Of a stretch of DNA of 64,000 nucleotides, positions 33,695 through 42,913 are shown piece after piece. Source of the DNA: Defluviitaleaceae bacterium (lineage in GTDB: Bacteria; Bacillota; Clostridia; Lachnospirales; WQUN01). The DNA lies in NCBI GenBank assembly GCA_009777845.1, contig WRLD01000013.1, positions 1 through 64,000 of the forward strand. The letters run 5' to 3'. Under the pieces are notes generated by a model, which saw only the letters and a list, made by a program, of their open reading frames with translations, was not told the DNA's origin and ran no database searches. The stretch's first letter is position 1; the number at the start of each line of letters is the position of its first letter. Position numbers and translations under genes: made by a program.

Positions 33695-35122
33695 TTATAT
33701 ATCCTCAGGTATAGCACCCTCGTCATAAATCACTATGACCACAATGCTTTGTGTTACCCCCATTTCGACATACCGATTACTTTTTGAATCTAAGAAAATT
33801 TCTATTAAAGGATTATGAACGTCCATTGAGGTATGCTCGCCTCGTCTGTTAATAAACTCATCGATTCTAGGTATAGCACTTGGCTCTAAAAGAGGGGCAA
33901 GAATATGAAGAAGAAGTGCCTGTCTATATATAAAATCCGCTTTCCCTTGAACAATACCCTGTGCTGGATTTAAAGCAAAAGAGCAAAACTGTAAATGGCT
34001 ACTGTCAGCATCTGCACCCCTTACAATATCTGTAAAGCTCTGTGGCACAGTAAAACCGCGGACTTCTTTAGTATCAGATGTAACAGTAACGACCAACTCC
34101 CCGCCCCTAGTTTCCGATTTCACGGTTGCATTGTAGACTTCCGCTACATGATTTACAGGGACGTACGGCGTTTCGCCCACAAGCATAGGCTCGGTATTCA
34201 TGTTGTGTGGCACAAAGTTACCGCCATCTTTACGCATAAAATAGCTACTATTTCCCATATGGAAATGCACCTCTGTATTTGTGCGTTCCTCAAAAAAACG
34301 TGAACGCCTAGTCATAGTAATCTGTGACCTGCTCGCGTTCCATTCCACAGCCGCCCCAAGAGCCGCCCCAATAATACTAGCAGGAGCCTGCAAAACATTA
34401 TTATCGTCCAAGAAAACAGGCGTACCCGCAAAATTGACGACTATTCCGTCCACAATGACAGTAACTTTGTCTGCGCCCTCGGCGGACATGTCTAAGTTGA
34501 TATTGTTGAATGTGATAATGCTTTGTTCGCGGGTATACATATCTAGCGGGCGGAACATATTGCCGCCTACGCCCTGCATTATGCCGTTTGCCCTAACAAA
34601 GTTTATGCCTGCTCTCGCCCAGTCTGCCGCCATATTAGCGTCCATAAAACCAGAGCTTGGCGAATGGTCTACATTCGCGCCTATTACGCGGCATGTGTTT
34701 TGTATCATGGTAGCCGCCTGTTGGCGGTCGAAAGAGCCATTGGGCGTAAAGCGGCCGCCGCCTGTGCCGCTAGTAATGCCCAACGCGTACGCCGCCAATA
34801 TATCTGGGTCGTCTGTGTCACTAAATGGGTTCGGGAAACGTGATACATTTTGGTCTGTAAGAATTGTGTCTATGTTTTTCCCAACGGCGTATTCCACCCA
34901 TTTTACCGCCATGCGACAAAACTCGGCGCGAGTGATTACGGCTGTATAGTTGTTCTGTATGTCCGACGGAACAAAGCCTTTTTCCAACGCGCTTAGTATG
35001 CTGCTGTGCGCCCATGTACTGGCTGTGTCTAAGGAAGCGGGGGCAGGGCTTGTGGCGTGGGCGGTGAGGGGTAGGCATAGTGTGAATAGGAAAATTAGGG
35101 TGATTAGGTGTAATTTTTTCAT
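33695..35122 (-). CDS. S-layer homology (SLH) protein with copper-amine-oxidase-like stalk domain
   Basis: The 475-residue protein has a signal peptide (1-24, ending AHA). Three SLH motifs follow (about 35-200: ITRAEFCRMAVKWVEYAV, FTPNGSFDRQQAATMIQNTC, FRPLDMYTREQSIITF) that bind cell-wall polymer. A copper amine oxidase N-terminal-like 'stalk' domain comes next (about 225-330: VIVDGIVVNFAGTPVFLDDN). The C-terminal part is not recognised. It should be non-covalently anchored to the wall. It follows EssC and the EsxA-like gene and may form the surface portion of the secretion apparatus. Confidence 0.86.
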   Translation of the reverse strand: MKKLHLITLIFLFTLCLPLTAHATSPAPASLDTASTWAHSSILSALEKGFVPSDIQNNYTAVITRAEFCRMAVKWVEYAVGKNIDTILTDQNVSRFPNPFSDTDDPDILAAYALGITSGTGGGRFTPNGSFDRQQAATMIQNTCRVIGANVDHSPSSGFMDANMAADWARAGINFVRANGIMQGVGGNMFRPLDMYTREQSIITFNNINLDMSAEGADKVTVIVDGIVVNFAGTPVFLDDNNVLQAPASIIGAALGAAVEWNASRSQITMTRRSRFFEERTNTEVHFHMGNSSYFMRKDGGNFVPHNMNTEPMLVGETPYVPVNHVAEVYNATVKSETRGGELVVTVTSDTKEVRGFTVPQSFTDIVRGADADSSHLQFCSFALNPAQGIVQGKADFIYRQALLLHILAPLLEPSAIPRIDEFINRRGEHTSMDVHNPLIEIFLDSKSNRYVEMGVTQSIVVIVIYDEGAIPEDI

Positions 35123-35213
35123 GCTGGTATTCCTCCTAAAAAGTTATTCGCATTTTGCGATTTTTCATTATACACTTTCCGAGAGATTAAGAAAAGCACG
35201 GAGTGCGGAAAAG

Positions 35214-35316
35214 AAGCAGGCAGTAAGGTGTTGTCTTTAGACAACACCGCACGCCGACCAAGCAGGCAGTAAGGTGTTGTCTAAGTGGTTTTCTTAGACA
35301 ACACCGCACGCCGACC
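35214..35316. repeat. Two family A (REP-like) palindromic units in tandem
   Basis: Units 35214-35259 and 35260-35316 both start AAGCAGGCAGTAAGG and end CCGCACGCCGACC. Each holds a hairpin: TGTTGTCT/AGACAACA in the first and TGTTGTCTAAG/CTTAGACAACA in the second. The pair is enclosed by a perfect 10-base inverted repeat, CGGAGTGCGG (35199-35208) and CCGCACTCCG (35320-35329). They lie between the EsxA-like gene and the SLH gene. Confidence 0.88.
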
Positions 35317-35335
35317 CTGCCGCACTCCGTCACGG

Positions 35336-35632
35336 CTATTTGTTCAATGCTTTTTTTAGTTCGGTGTCTTGGTCTTTTTTTACTCTCGCTACGTCCTTCA
35401 TTAGTTTTTGATATTCGTCTAGCCATTTTTGAAGCCCTTTTGAAACGTCCTTTTTGGTTTTTGAGAAATTGCCGATAAAGCCTTCCTCAGAACCGCCTTT
35501 CCACCACTCACGGCAGGTTTCTACCATGGTTTGTGTTTTGTTCAAGGTGTCGTTGATTGCGTTGATTTCATTCTTGATTTTGCTCTCAAGCTCGGTGGCT
35601 TTGCCGAAATCAAATTGTTGAACAGCTGACAT
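35336..35632 (-). CDS. WXG100 family protein, EsxA-like
   Basis: The 98-residue protein has the WXG turn CREWWKGGSEEGF (W44-K-G46) and flanking amphipathic helices, as in EsxA. It lies directly downstream of essC and is the best candidate for the core secreted EsxA-like substrate. GGGAGGTGA precedes ATG 35632. A pair of REP-like units follows the gene, and could end or stabilise the transcript between it and the SLH gene. Confidence 0.92.
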   Translation of the reverse strand: MSAVQQFDFGKATELESKIKNEINAINDTLNKTQTMVETCREWWKGGSEEGFIGNFSKTKKDVSKGLQKWLDEYQKLMKDVARVKKDQDTELKKALNK

Positions 35633-35703
35633 CTTAGTTCACCTCCCTCTTTGTATAGATAAACGCATTTATTCCAGCCATTGTAAATGGCATGAAACCG
35701 TGG

Positions 35704-38700
35704 TTATACTGCCGCTCTTACGCCGATATACTTGCTTTTTTTAATGATATAACCGTCCGCGGGCATAAATTCTTTTTCTGGTGTTCCATAAGGAAAACTG
35801 ACACCAAAAATGGGTTGGTCTTTTAGGCTTCCGAGCAGTAGTCCTGTTTGTTCGCTCTTTAGAGCCTTTGCCGCGTCCGAATAATCATCACTAAAGCCGT
35901 CTAGCGTGTCTAGTGCAAAAACGCTTACTTTCATTCCTTGCTCTTTTTTGATAATTCGTGTAAGCAATTTGCATAATTCGTAATACGTATCGTCGTCGTC
36001 TGTGACCTCGCTAAATCTATCAAATGCCAATATAATTTGCTTCCACTGCGACACGACCGTTTCCAAGTCTTTTCCGCTCTTTCTGGCATCAATTACTGCC
36101 TTTCTGCGTTCGTCTAGCAGGTTCTCCATTTCGCTTACAAAGGATTCCATATCGACACCTGCCAAGTCGGTGACATTCTCACGCTCCAGAAGCGTAATAA
36201 AGCCTGCGCCGCTAGAATCTAGTGCATAAATCAGTGAGTTATCCATATTTTTGAGCCACGCTGTAGCCACTGTGCTTTTCCCGCACCCTGCACTACCTGT
36301 AACCATAAATGACGTATGCTCGGCGAAATTTAGCACTACTGGTACTAGGTCGCTATCGTTTAGCCCAATCCATAGCCCTTGTCCTTTGGTGTTTTCTGCG
36401 TTTAGGACGTTTATATCCACACAAGCGGGCATAACTGGTATAGGAATAGCGCGGCGCGTTTCGTTCGCAGATAGCTCGTCAATGATTTCTCTGGTTGAAA
36501 TCACTTCGTCCCTTTCACTCTGCCGCGTCACCTCTTCACCGTTGAGCATTTCTGTGACGGGAGCTATTATTTTTTTGCGGTGTTCGGGCAATACGGCTTG
36601 AAATTCCAACGGCTTCTCTAGCTTAACTAGGCCGCGGCCGCAATAGCTCTCTGGCTCTACGCCCTCCGTTCTGCCGACTATTTCAGCATACGATTTGTCA
36701 ATCAGTTCAAAGGTGACAGCCATTTTGAAATTGGTCGATAGCTTGTAGCGTATGTCGCGGGTAGACATGCCTGTAATAATTAGGTAAATGCCATATCTCG
36801 CGGCATCTCGCGCCAACAAAATCAGCTGTTCGTCAACATCGTCATACAGCTCCGCCAAGGGCGCATATCCGTCAATCATAACAACAACAGCGGGCAGACC
36901 TAGCCCCCCTTGTACAGATTCCACAAAGCCCTCTACATGATTTTCCTCAAATATTTGCTTGCGTTTCTCGATAGTTCTAAATAAGAAACGCACGAATTGC
37001 CGTATATTGCGTTCTTGGTCAACCGTCAATACACCGCCGCAATGAGGAAGACCCGCGAACAGCCGCAAAGCCGCTCCGCCCATGTCCATGATATAAATGT
37101 TTACTTGGTCGGGCGTATATCTCTGTGCTAGCGATAGGCATATAGACTTGAGCAGTGTCGTTTTTCCTGTTCCCGCTGCGCCGTAAACAAGCAGCCCGCC
37201 CTCTGTAGCAAAATCAAGCTCCAACGCAAACTTGCGTTGGCTTCGAGGGTCGTCAACTATGCCTACGACCGCGGTCAATATCCCAGTAGCCTCGGCAAGC
37301 CATTTGTCGGGGATTTCGTTAATATAGACAATTTCCTCTAGTGGGTCTGCCCACGGGCCGTCTAGCGGCTTTATGCCCAAGGAAGCCGAGCTTTCTGCGA
37401 TATGTGCAACCATTGCTTCTAGCTGTGATTTGGGCTTGTTTTCATTTGTGGGGCGTTCACTGCCGATTTTGGGGTAAATTTTGGTTTGTCTGCCGTCGAC
37501 GGATAGGCGGTATATGTTTTTCTCCCGCCGTGCGTTTTCGTCCTTGCCGAGCGTATCAAAGGTATAATCTGCCCCCGAATAAGCAGACTGAATAAGCTCG
37601 TATATTTCGTCGTTCCCGATTTGTATATACGTTCTGCCAGGCTCGCGAATAAACGCGGCATCTGGTTTTTTTAGTACGCCGTTGGAGTCGGCTTCCGTTT
37701 GTACTTTCAAGCACATTTTGAACTTAGAATTGCTCCAGATTTGGTCGTCTACTACGCCGTCGGGCTTTTGTGTCGCTAGAACAAGGTGTATGCCTAGGCT
37801 ACGACCCACACGCGCGGCACTCACTAGCTCGTTGATAAAATCGCGTTGTTCGTGATACAGCTCCGCAAATTCGTCCGCAATCATTGCTAAGTGCGGCATT
37901 GGCTCCATTTGGGGCGGGCGGTTTTCGCTGTAGTAAATACGTTGGTATTTATCAATGTGGTTTACTCCGTATTCGGCTAGGCGTGCCTGTCTGCGTTTGA
38001 TTTCGCTGTTTAGGGAAAGCATGGCTCTAGTGGTTTGCGCGCCCCCAAGATTGGTTATAATGCCCGCCAAATGGGGCATACCCTTGAAAACATCTGCCAT
38101 TCCGCCGCCCTTATAGTCGATTAGCACGAATACTATGTCATGCGGGTGGAAGCTCATAGCGAGCGAGATAATTACGCTCTGTAACAGCTCGCTTTTTCCC
38201 GAGCCTGTAGTCCCCGCAACAAGGCCGTGCGGCCCATGCCCGCCATAGCCGACATCGTCATGTATATCAAAACGAAACAGCTCTCCGCCCGCTCTCGCGC
38301 CAATCGGAACGTCCATTCCATTGTAGGTACGCCGATTCGCCCAGTTGGAAAGCACATTTACCTTGGTTAAATCGTTTTCCCCCGACATCTGACAAAGCGT
38401 TATCGACCTCGGCAACGAGAACGAGGAATCATTTGATTTAATGCGTAGCGGTGAAATTTTACGTGCCGCGTTTTCTAGGCTTGCGTTGGTCGCTTGGTCG
38501 GGCGTAAAAATGTTTTTTTCGTTTTTAACGCGGTCTATTACCTCGCCTGTTTTTTCTTTTAGGGTAACAATCGCGCCGCAGTTTGCTGGCAAAAAGGCGG
38601 TATGCTCGGCGGTGAATATTGCTGTCACGCCTAAACGTCCGTGAGGTTCGTAAATAAACTTGCGAATAGGCGAATCCTCAATTATTTCGGGAGCTTCGAC

Positions 38701-39672
38701 TATGAATACATAGTACATGGAGAATACAACGTCATCTCCCTTTTTTTCACGTTCTTTAAGCTCTGCGTGTATTTCGTCCAGTGTTAGCTTTGCCGTATCT
38801 TTTCCGCAAATTACGCGCCGTGCGGTAAAGCCCTCGTTCCATAAATGCGGCAAAAAGCGCGACCATTGCCAAAGACTAAATGTATCATTTTTAGCTAACA
38901 TCACAATACGTACATTGTCGTATCCATGGTTAGCCACCAGTTGAATTAAAATATTATTTACAAGGGCGTTTGTCCTGTCTTTTGCCCCGACTATGCCGCA
39001 AATTTGGGCAGAGCGTAAATCTACGCATACAGGTACATCTCGCACTTTTTCATATTTTAGCGACAATGTCCTTGGCTCGTTCATAAGTAGGTCAGTTTCC
39101 ATTAGGCTAGGAGCGTGAGCGTCACGAACGCGCAGTGATGCCTGTACCGTGCCGATACCAAGCCTAAACGAAAGAAAATCATTAAAGCCCGGCGTTCTTT
39201 CCCACAGTCTAGGGTCTGTAGGACAGGCGGGCGTAGGGTTAGTATTCATGCGTTCGATACATTCGTCTGGCGATAGATTAAGCTGTCGCAATGCCTTGGC
39301 TTGTTGTTCTGCCGCCAGTTTTAGCTCGCTATCTTTCTCTGATATATATGCCTTGTACAGCTTATTACGCCGTTTTTTTAGCCTTTTATGCTTGTTAAAT
39401 TGGTGGTTTAGGCTAATAAGCGAGCCGATAATCATTAAGCCAGTCATGGCTATGGAGCTAATCAAAAAAACAGGGCTGCCCATGAAGCCGCCGCCTGCAC
39501 CCGACTGCCCCAACATGTACACCAAGACTGTCACAAATATCATTGCCAAGGGCATGATAAAGGTTTGAAACCAGTGTATTTCTGGCTTTTCGCCTATAGG
39601 CTCTGGGCTTGTTATATCAATTTCGCCAATCGGGTACTCTGGCATTAGCCGCGGTTGTCTGGAAAATTCCAT
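35704..39672 (-). CDS. essC: Type VII secretion ATPase EssC (FtsK/SpoIIIE family)
   Basis: The 1322-residue protein has two membrane helices (about 33-85) and three P-loop domains: Walker A GTTGSGKSE (487-495), GAAGTGKTT (831-839) and GSAGCGKST (1126-1134). Walker B-like strands are VFVLIDYKGGG, VVVMIDGYAPL and IILAFDRFSE. The three-ATPase layout is that of EssC/YukBA, the motor of T7SSb. The two N-terminal FHA domains of S. aureus EssC are absent, and all three Walker A motifs look intact. ATG 39672 has GGAGGATATTTA upstream and shares one base with the previous stop; an upstream ATG at 39720 lies within that gene. Confidence 0.95.
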   Translation of the reverse strand: MEFSRQPRLMPEYPIGEIDITSPEPIGEKPEIHWFQTFIMPLAMIFVTVLVYMLGQSGAGGGFMGSPVFLISSIAMTGLMIIGSLISLNHQFNKHKRLKKRRNKLYKAYISEKDSELKLAAEQQAKALRQLNLSPDECIERMNTNPTPACPTDPRLWERTPGFNDFLSFRLGIGTVQASLRVRDAHAPSLMETDLLMNEPRTLSLKYEKVRDVPVCVDLRSAQICGIVGAKDRTNALVNNILIQLVANHGYDNVRIVMLAKNDTFSLWQWSRFLPHLWNEGFTARRVICGKDTAKLTLDEIHAELKEREKKGDDVVFSMYYVFIVEAPEIIEDSPIRKFIYEPHGRLGVTAIFTAEHTAFLPANCGAIVTLKEKTGEVIDRVKNEKNIFTPDQATNASLENAARKISPLRIKSNDSSFSLPRSITLCQMSGENDLTKVNVLSNWANRRTYNGMDVPIGARAGGELFRFDIHDDVGYGGHGPHGLVAGTTGSGKSELLQSVIISLAMSFHPHDIVFVLIDYKGGGMADVFKGMPHLAGIITNLGGAQTTRAMLSLNSEIKRRQARLAEYGVNHIDKYQRIYYSENRPPQMEPMPHLAMIADEFAELYHEQRDFINELVSAARVGRSLGIHLVLATQKPDGVVDDQIWSNSKFKMCLKVQTEADSNGVLKKPDAAFIREPGRTYIQIGNDEIYELIQSAYSGADYTFDTLGKDENARREKNIYRLSVDGRQTKIYPKIGSERPTNENKPKSQLEAMVAHIAESSASLGIKPLDGPWADPLEEIVYINEIPDKWLAEATGILTAVVGIVDDPRSQRKFALELDFATEGGLLVYGAAGTGKTTLLKSICLSLAQRYTPDQVNIYIMDMGGAALRLFAGLPHCGGVLTVDQERNIRQFVRFLFRTIEKRKQIFEENHVEGFVESVQGGLGLPAVVVMIDGYAPLAELYDDVDEQLILLARDAARYGIYLIITGMSTRDIRYKLSTNFKMAVTFELIDKSYAEIVGRTEGVEPESYCGRGLVKLEKPLEFQAVLPEHRKKIIAPVTEMLNGEEVTRQSERDEVISTREIIDELSANETRRAIPIPVMPACVDINVLNAENTKGQGLWIGLNDSDLVPVVLNFAEHTSFMVTGSAGCGKSTVATAWLKNMDNSLIYALDSSGAGFITLLERENVTDLAGVDMESFVSEMENLLDERRKAVIDARKSGKDLETVVSQWKQIILAFDRFSEVTDDDDTYYELCKLLTRIIKKEQGMKVSVFALDTLDGFSDDYSDAAKALKSEQTGLLLGSLKDQPIFGVSFPYGTPEKEFMPADGYIIKKSKYIGVRAAV

Positions 39673-40379
39673 TAAATATCCTCCGCATCTCCAAAATCTA
39701 AAAGCGATAAACGCTTCCATTTTTTATTTGTCATAAAATACAGCCAATCATCTATGACATGTAAATGCTCGGCACTTGTGCCGAATACAGTCATGCTACC
39801 GCCCGATGTTTCGAGGCGATAAATCTTGTTTTGCCTATTTCTGTCTGTGTAGTAGACGGTATTGCCGTGGACATTGATGGACGAGGGTCTAATATCGGGA
39901 AAAACCGCTGTTTCCCCGCTTCGTGTATCAAAGGAAGTAAGCGCGAATAGGTTATTTTCGTTACCCTTATCCGCAAAAAACACCTTACTGCCAGAAGCAC
40001 AGACACGGCGGGCGTTGGGGCTTGCATAAACCGTGCCGTCAGCAAGAACAGCGAAATCGGCCGCTTCCGTGTTGGAGCATAGCGTAAGCCCCTTTCCGTC
40101 CTTGGAGCATCTGTAAATTTTTCGCTCCTCTTCGCTTATAAAATAAATGCTGTCGCCAAATAAAAGCACGTTTGCACATGACCTTTTTACTAGCATTTTC
40201 CCATCACTAGCGGAGTCTTGCTTTCTGTATAGCCTGTTTCTGTCGTTACGGTTGCTATAGTAAATGAAATCATCGTCCGCGTTCATAAACCACTCATTTG
40301 GGCGTGCAAAAATGACGTTTCCGCGCCATTTAACAACAAGCCCGCCATTCGCTATATTTCCGCTCATATCGTTACCCAC
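39672..40379 (-). CDS. Beta-propeller-like protein (DUF5050-type)
   Basis: The 235-residue protein has repeated 35-45-residue units with YY/YF-SxxNDRNRLYR-type motifs (DDFIYYSNRNDRNRLYRK, DSIYFISEEERKIYRCSKDG, NTVYYTDRNRQNKIYRL). This fits the DUF5050/LDL-receptor YWTD-like propeller. There is no signal peptide or membrane helix. It is coupled to essC by a one-base overlap (TAATG), suggesting a cytoplasmic partner of the EssC N-terminus, possibly in place of the missing FHA domains (inference). REP-like units separate it from yukD. Confidence 0.72.
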   Translation of the reverse strand: MGNDMSGNIANGGLVVKWRGNVIFARPNEWFMNADDDFIYYSNRNDRNRLYRKQDSASDGKMLVKRSCANVLLFGDSIYFISEEERKIYRCSKDGKGLTLCSNTEAADFAVLADGTVYASPNARRVCASGSKVFFADKGNENNLFALTSFDTRSGETAVFPDIRPSSINVHGNTVYYTDRNRQNKIYRLETSGGSMTVFGTSAEHLHVIDDWLYFMTNKKWKRLSLLDFGDAEDI

Positions 40380-40393
40380 CTACCCCTAATGTT

Positions 40394-40541
40394 GGTCGGC
40401 GTGCGGCATTGTCTGAAGATAATGCCTTACTGCCTGCTTGGTCGGCGTGCGGCATTGTCTAAAGACAATGCCTTACTGCCTGCTTGGTCGGCGTGCGACG
40501 TTGTCTAAGAAAATCCTTAGACAACACCTTACTACCTGCTT
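40394..40541. repeat. Three family A (REP-like) palindromic units in tandem
   Basis: Units 40394-40439, 40440-40485 and 40486-40541 run in the opposite orientation to those at 35.2 kb, starting GGTCGGCGTGC and ending GCCTGCTT. Each has a hairpin (GCATTGTCT/AGACAATGC type). The third overlaps the last two codons and stop of the YukD gene. A C-to-T change relative to other units creates that TAG stop. Confidence 0.88.
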
Positions 40542-40753
40542 AATGTTAGCCTTGCTCCATGCAAAATGCCTTGTTCCTCAAGCGTTTTATTCTTATTGAG
40601 AATAATCCCCTTGGGTTCGGCATGTAGAGCCGTTCCCTCAATGTCGTAAATTTCCTCTAAGACCTTGATTAGCTCCTCGACCGATATAAATGAGGGGACT
40701 TTGATGTCCTCAGATAAATCGCCGTATTCAAGCGTTACTAAAATATAATCCAT
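40532..40753 (-). CDS. yukD: YukD/EsaB ubiquitin-like T7SS protein
   Basis: The 73-residue protein fits YukD/EsaB: a beta-grasp, ubiquitin-like fold (MDYILVTLEYG, then IILNKNKTLEEQGILHGARL). It lacks the diglycine tail. EsaB is a small cytoplasmic component or regulator of T7SSb. It lies between the pseudopilin genes and essC, making it the physical junction of the Tad and T7SS parts. Its last residues (SR) and stop come from a REP-like unit. Confidence 0.88.
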   Translation of the reverse strand: MDYILVTLEYGDLSEDIKVPSFISVEELIKVLEEIYDIEGTALHAEPKGIILNKNKTLEEQGILHGARLTLSR

Positions 40754-40767
40754 GCTATTGCTACCAC

Positions 40768-41268
40768 CTAATTTATTATTTGCACCTCAAAGCCTCGGGT
40801 TTCGGTAATCATAAAGGCACTAGGCAAAAGCCCTGCGGTTTCTCTCAACAGCGACATGCGGAATACATATGGCGTGCTAAGGCTAATATCCGCTTTAATT
40901 ACCTCACGTCCCGAAAAATAAAGGTCTGAGGGAGAATCTAGCTGCAATGACACAGTAATAACGCCCCACCGCCCGCTTGGAGATGAAAAAACCAAATCGC
41001 CAGCGCCGATTGGAGAAATTAAATCTAATTCCAGCGTTTCACAAAATGCTTCTGCAAAATACTGCTTAAACATCGTTTCGTTTATATATGCGTTTAGGTC
41101 ACGCATATCCTCGTCGTTAAGAGCATTGCTACGCGCGGCGCGGCATGAATTTAAAATTGCCGCGCCAAGCGTAACTTTCTCTTTCAACACGTTTGATGTT
41201 TCGATTAGAGGTTGAAGAATTGCAACTAGTAGAACTATGACAAGTATAGCTACGGCTATCGACCTCAT
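40768..41268 (-). CDS. Pseudopilin-like membrane protein (TadE/F-like), second
   Basis: The 166-residue protein has one N-terminal membrane helix (SIAVAILVIVLLVAILQPLI) and an extracytoplasmic domain (LSTPYVFRMSLL, TRGFEVQII). It resembles TadE/F-type minor pilin partners in size and topology but shows no clear family motif. ATG 41268 overlaps the upstream stop as ATGA; a longer start at 41283 is possible. It is part of the Tad section. Confidence 0.7.
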   Translation of the reverse strand: MRSIAVAILVIVLLVAILQPLIETSNVLKEKVTLGAAILNSCRAARSNALNDEDMRDLNAYINETMFKQYFAEAFCETLELDLISPIGAGDLVFSSPSGRWGVITVSLQLDSPSDLYFSGREVIKADISLSTPYVFRMSLLRETAGLLPSAFMITETRGFEVQIIN

Positions 41269-41774
41269 GGATACCCATCCCACTCTAAATCCTTATAGTA
41301 TTTCAAGCCTATCGAAGTCATACTGAACGAAACAGGGAAAGGGTGCGTTATTGTCCTTCCCCATAACGTCATTTCGATAGGATAAACAGCAGTAATTGTT
41401 ACCGTAACGGGGCTTCCGCGTTGGAGATACGGTTTCCTTGTACCATTAACATACGGCCCATCTTGATGACTGTAGGTACGCTCGTCATCATCGCCTACTG
41501 CTTCCCATGTATTGCCACTCGCATCTGTAGCAACGATTTCAATCATAATTTCGTCTGGCAGTTTATTGAAAACAGCCCGACTTCTTAATCCGTCTAGGCT
41601 GTGGTCATAGTACATTTCTTTAACGTAATTGTCGTTTGCCGCGATGTTTGACAAATTAAAGGCTTCTACAACGATAGTTAAGTAGAATGGGAAAAAGAAA
41701 GCCAGTTGCATGATTAAAAACAATACAACAGTCGAGATTATAGCGATTAGAACCGCCTTAAGTGCTCCAACCAT
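41265..41774 (-). CDS. Pseudopilin-like membrane protein (TadE/F-like), first
   Basis: The 169-residue protein has one N-terminal membrane helix (LIAIISTVVLFLIMQLAFFF) followed by a polar external domain with a C-terminal beta part (VTVTITAVYPIEMTLWG). TadE/TadF proteins have the same form. The stop overlaps the next gene. It lies three bases after the pilin gene. Confidence 0.7.
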   Translation of the reverse strand: MVGALKAVLIAIISTVVLFLIMQLAFFFPFYLTIVVEAFNLSNIAANDNYVKEMYYDHSLDGLRSRAVFNKLPDEIMIEIVATDASGNTWEAVGDDDERTYSHQDGPYVNGTRKPYLQRGSPVTVTITAVYPIEMTLWGRTITHPFPVSFSMTSIGLKYYKDLEWDGYP

Positions 41775-41777
41775 AAA

Positions 41778-41972
41778 TCACGTCATAAAGGTATCTTGAA
41801 TCCATGTCCAAACTGCGTCCCAAACATCTGTTACCCAATCGGCAAGCTGGCCGCCCGCCAACCATGTCACGATTGCACCGATAACAACAATCGCGCCTAC
41901 AGTGATTGCCAGCTCCTTAACACCAAATCTTCCGCGTTCATCGTTGATGAACGTACTTAACCTTTCTTTCAT
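41778..41972 (-). CDS. Small Flp-like pilin candidate
   Basis: The 64-residue protein has a charged leader (MKERLSTFINDERGRFG), a hydrophobic helix starting near ELAITVGAIVVIGAIVTWL with glutamate at its start as in Flp pilins, and an aromatic tail (VWDAVWTWIQDTF). Processing would occur after a glycine in the ERGRFG segment by the A24 peptidase at 22.8 kb; the exact site is not certain. AGGAGGAAAGGT precedes ATG 41972. It follows tadC, as pilin genes do in some Clostridia. Confidence 0.7.
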   Translation of the reverse strand: MKERLSTFINDERGRFGVKELAITVGAIVVIGAIVTWLAGGQLADWVTDVWDAVWTWIQDTFMT

Positions 41973-42027
41973 ACCTTTCCTCCTTTTTGATTTTTTTATA
42001 TATCACTACAACTGTTACTAAGCTCTG

Positions 42028-42909
42028 TTATCCCATGAACATGTCAAGGGAATTTAAGATAGTAAACAGATAGTAGATAATGATATACAGCCCCAATATA
42101 CCGAGAAGAACGACCTGTATCATATTGTTCTTCCGAACTCTGGATTGTAGCTCGTCCTCTAGTGCAGTAACACGGTAGCGGTCGATTTCATTTTTCAAAT
42201 ACTGCATCTGAGAAACATTGTCATAGCCCCTCAAGCGTGTTTCCATTATCGAACAGAATTTAAGTATATGGTGTATAGGCACTCGTTTTTTAAGCTGCCG
42301 CAGTGCGTATTCCTCGTCAGCGTATTCTATGTTTTGCAACATAGCGTTTAGCTCCTCTGCCATATCGTCATTAGCGTTTGGCAAATAATCGTTTATGACA
42401 TCTGACAAAAAAACATTTATGGATTTTGAGTATTGGTAAAATACCATGCTATAAAATTGGGGAAAATCTAGCGCGATATTAAGATTTTTGCGTTTGACTT
42501 CGCTGTCTAGCTCGTCTGTGGGCAAAAAGAACAGTATCGGGACGAGCAGTGACGAAACAAGCCCCAATACATTGTTTGCGGAAAACATAAACAGCGTTCC
42601 CGCAATGCCGCCAAGCAACCATAAATTTTGCTCAAACCAAATTTCTTGGGGTTGCTTGTCCGAATTAAGCCGTTCCAAGGTTTTCCTAAGCTCCGCCTCG
42701 GTCTGCATAAACGGCAAGCGAAAGGAAAATTTTCGTGCCAACTCCATTTTTCGTTCCCTGCGCTTGCGTTTTACCTCGTCTGCTTGCCTTTCCTTGGTGT
42801 ATTTTCTTACGCGGCTCTTGTGTCTGCGTCCTGCGGGTCTATAAAAGGGGTACAGGAGCTGCTTTATCAAGAATAATACAGAGGCAATGGCGATTATTTT
42901 TGAAAGCAT
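42028..42909 (-). CDS. tadC: Tad pilus inner-membrane protein TadC (T2SSF domain)
   Basis: The 293-residue protein has an N-terminal membrane helix, two helices near residues 105-145 (LLGGIAGTLFMFSANNVLGL), a cytoplasmic GspF/T2SSF-like helical domain (AEELNAMLQNIEYADEEYAL), and a C-terminal helix (VVLLGILGLYIIIYYLFTIL). TadB and TadC form the platform on which TadA acts. It starts four bases after tadB. Confidence 0.86.
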   Translation of the reverse strand: MLSKIIAIASVLFLIKQLLYPFYRPAGRRHKSRVRKYTKERQADEVKRKRRERKMELARKFSFRLPFMQTEAELRKTLERLNSDKQPQEIWFEQNLWLLGGIAGTLFMFSANNVLGLVSSLLVPILFFLPTDELDSEVKRKNLNIALDFPQFYSMVFYQYSKSINVFLSDVINDYLPNANDDMAEELNAMLQNIEYADEEYALRQLKKRVPIHHILKFCSIMETRLRGYDNVSQMQYLKNEIDRYRVTALEDELQSRVRKNNMIQVVLLGILGLYIIIYYLFTILNSLDMFMG

Positions 42910-42913
42910 ATCG

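Noticed and set aside
39672-39720. Longer EssC start at 39720
   Set aside because: The extra 16 residues overlap the propeller gene; the GGAGGATATTTA site fits only ATG 39672.
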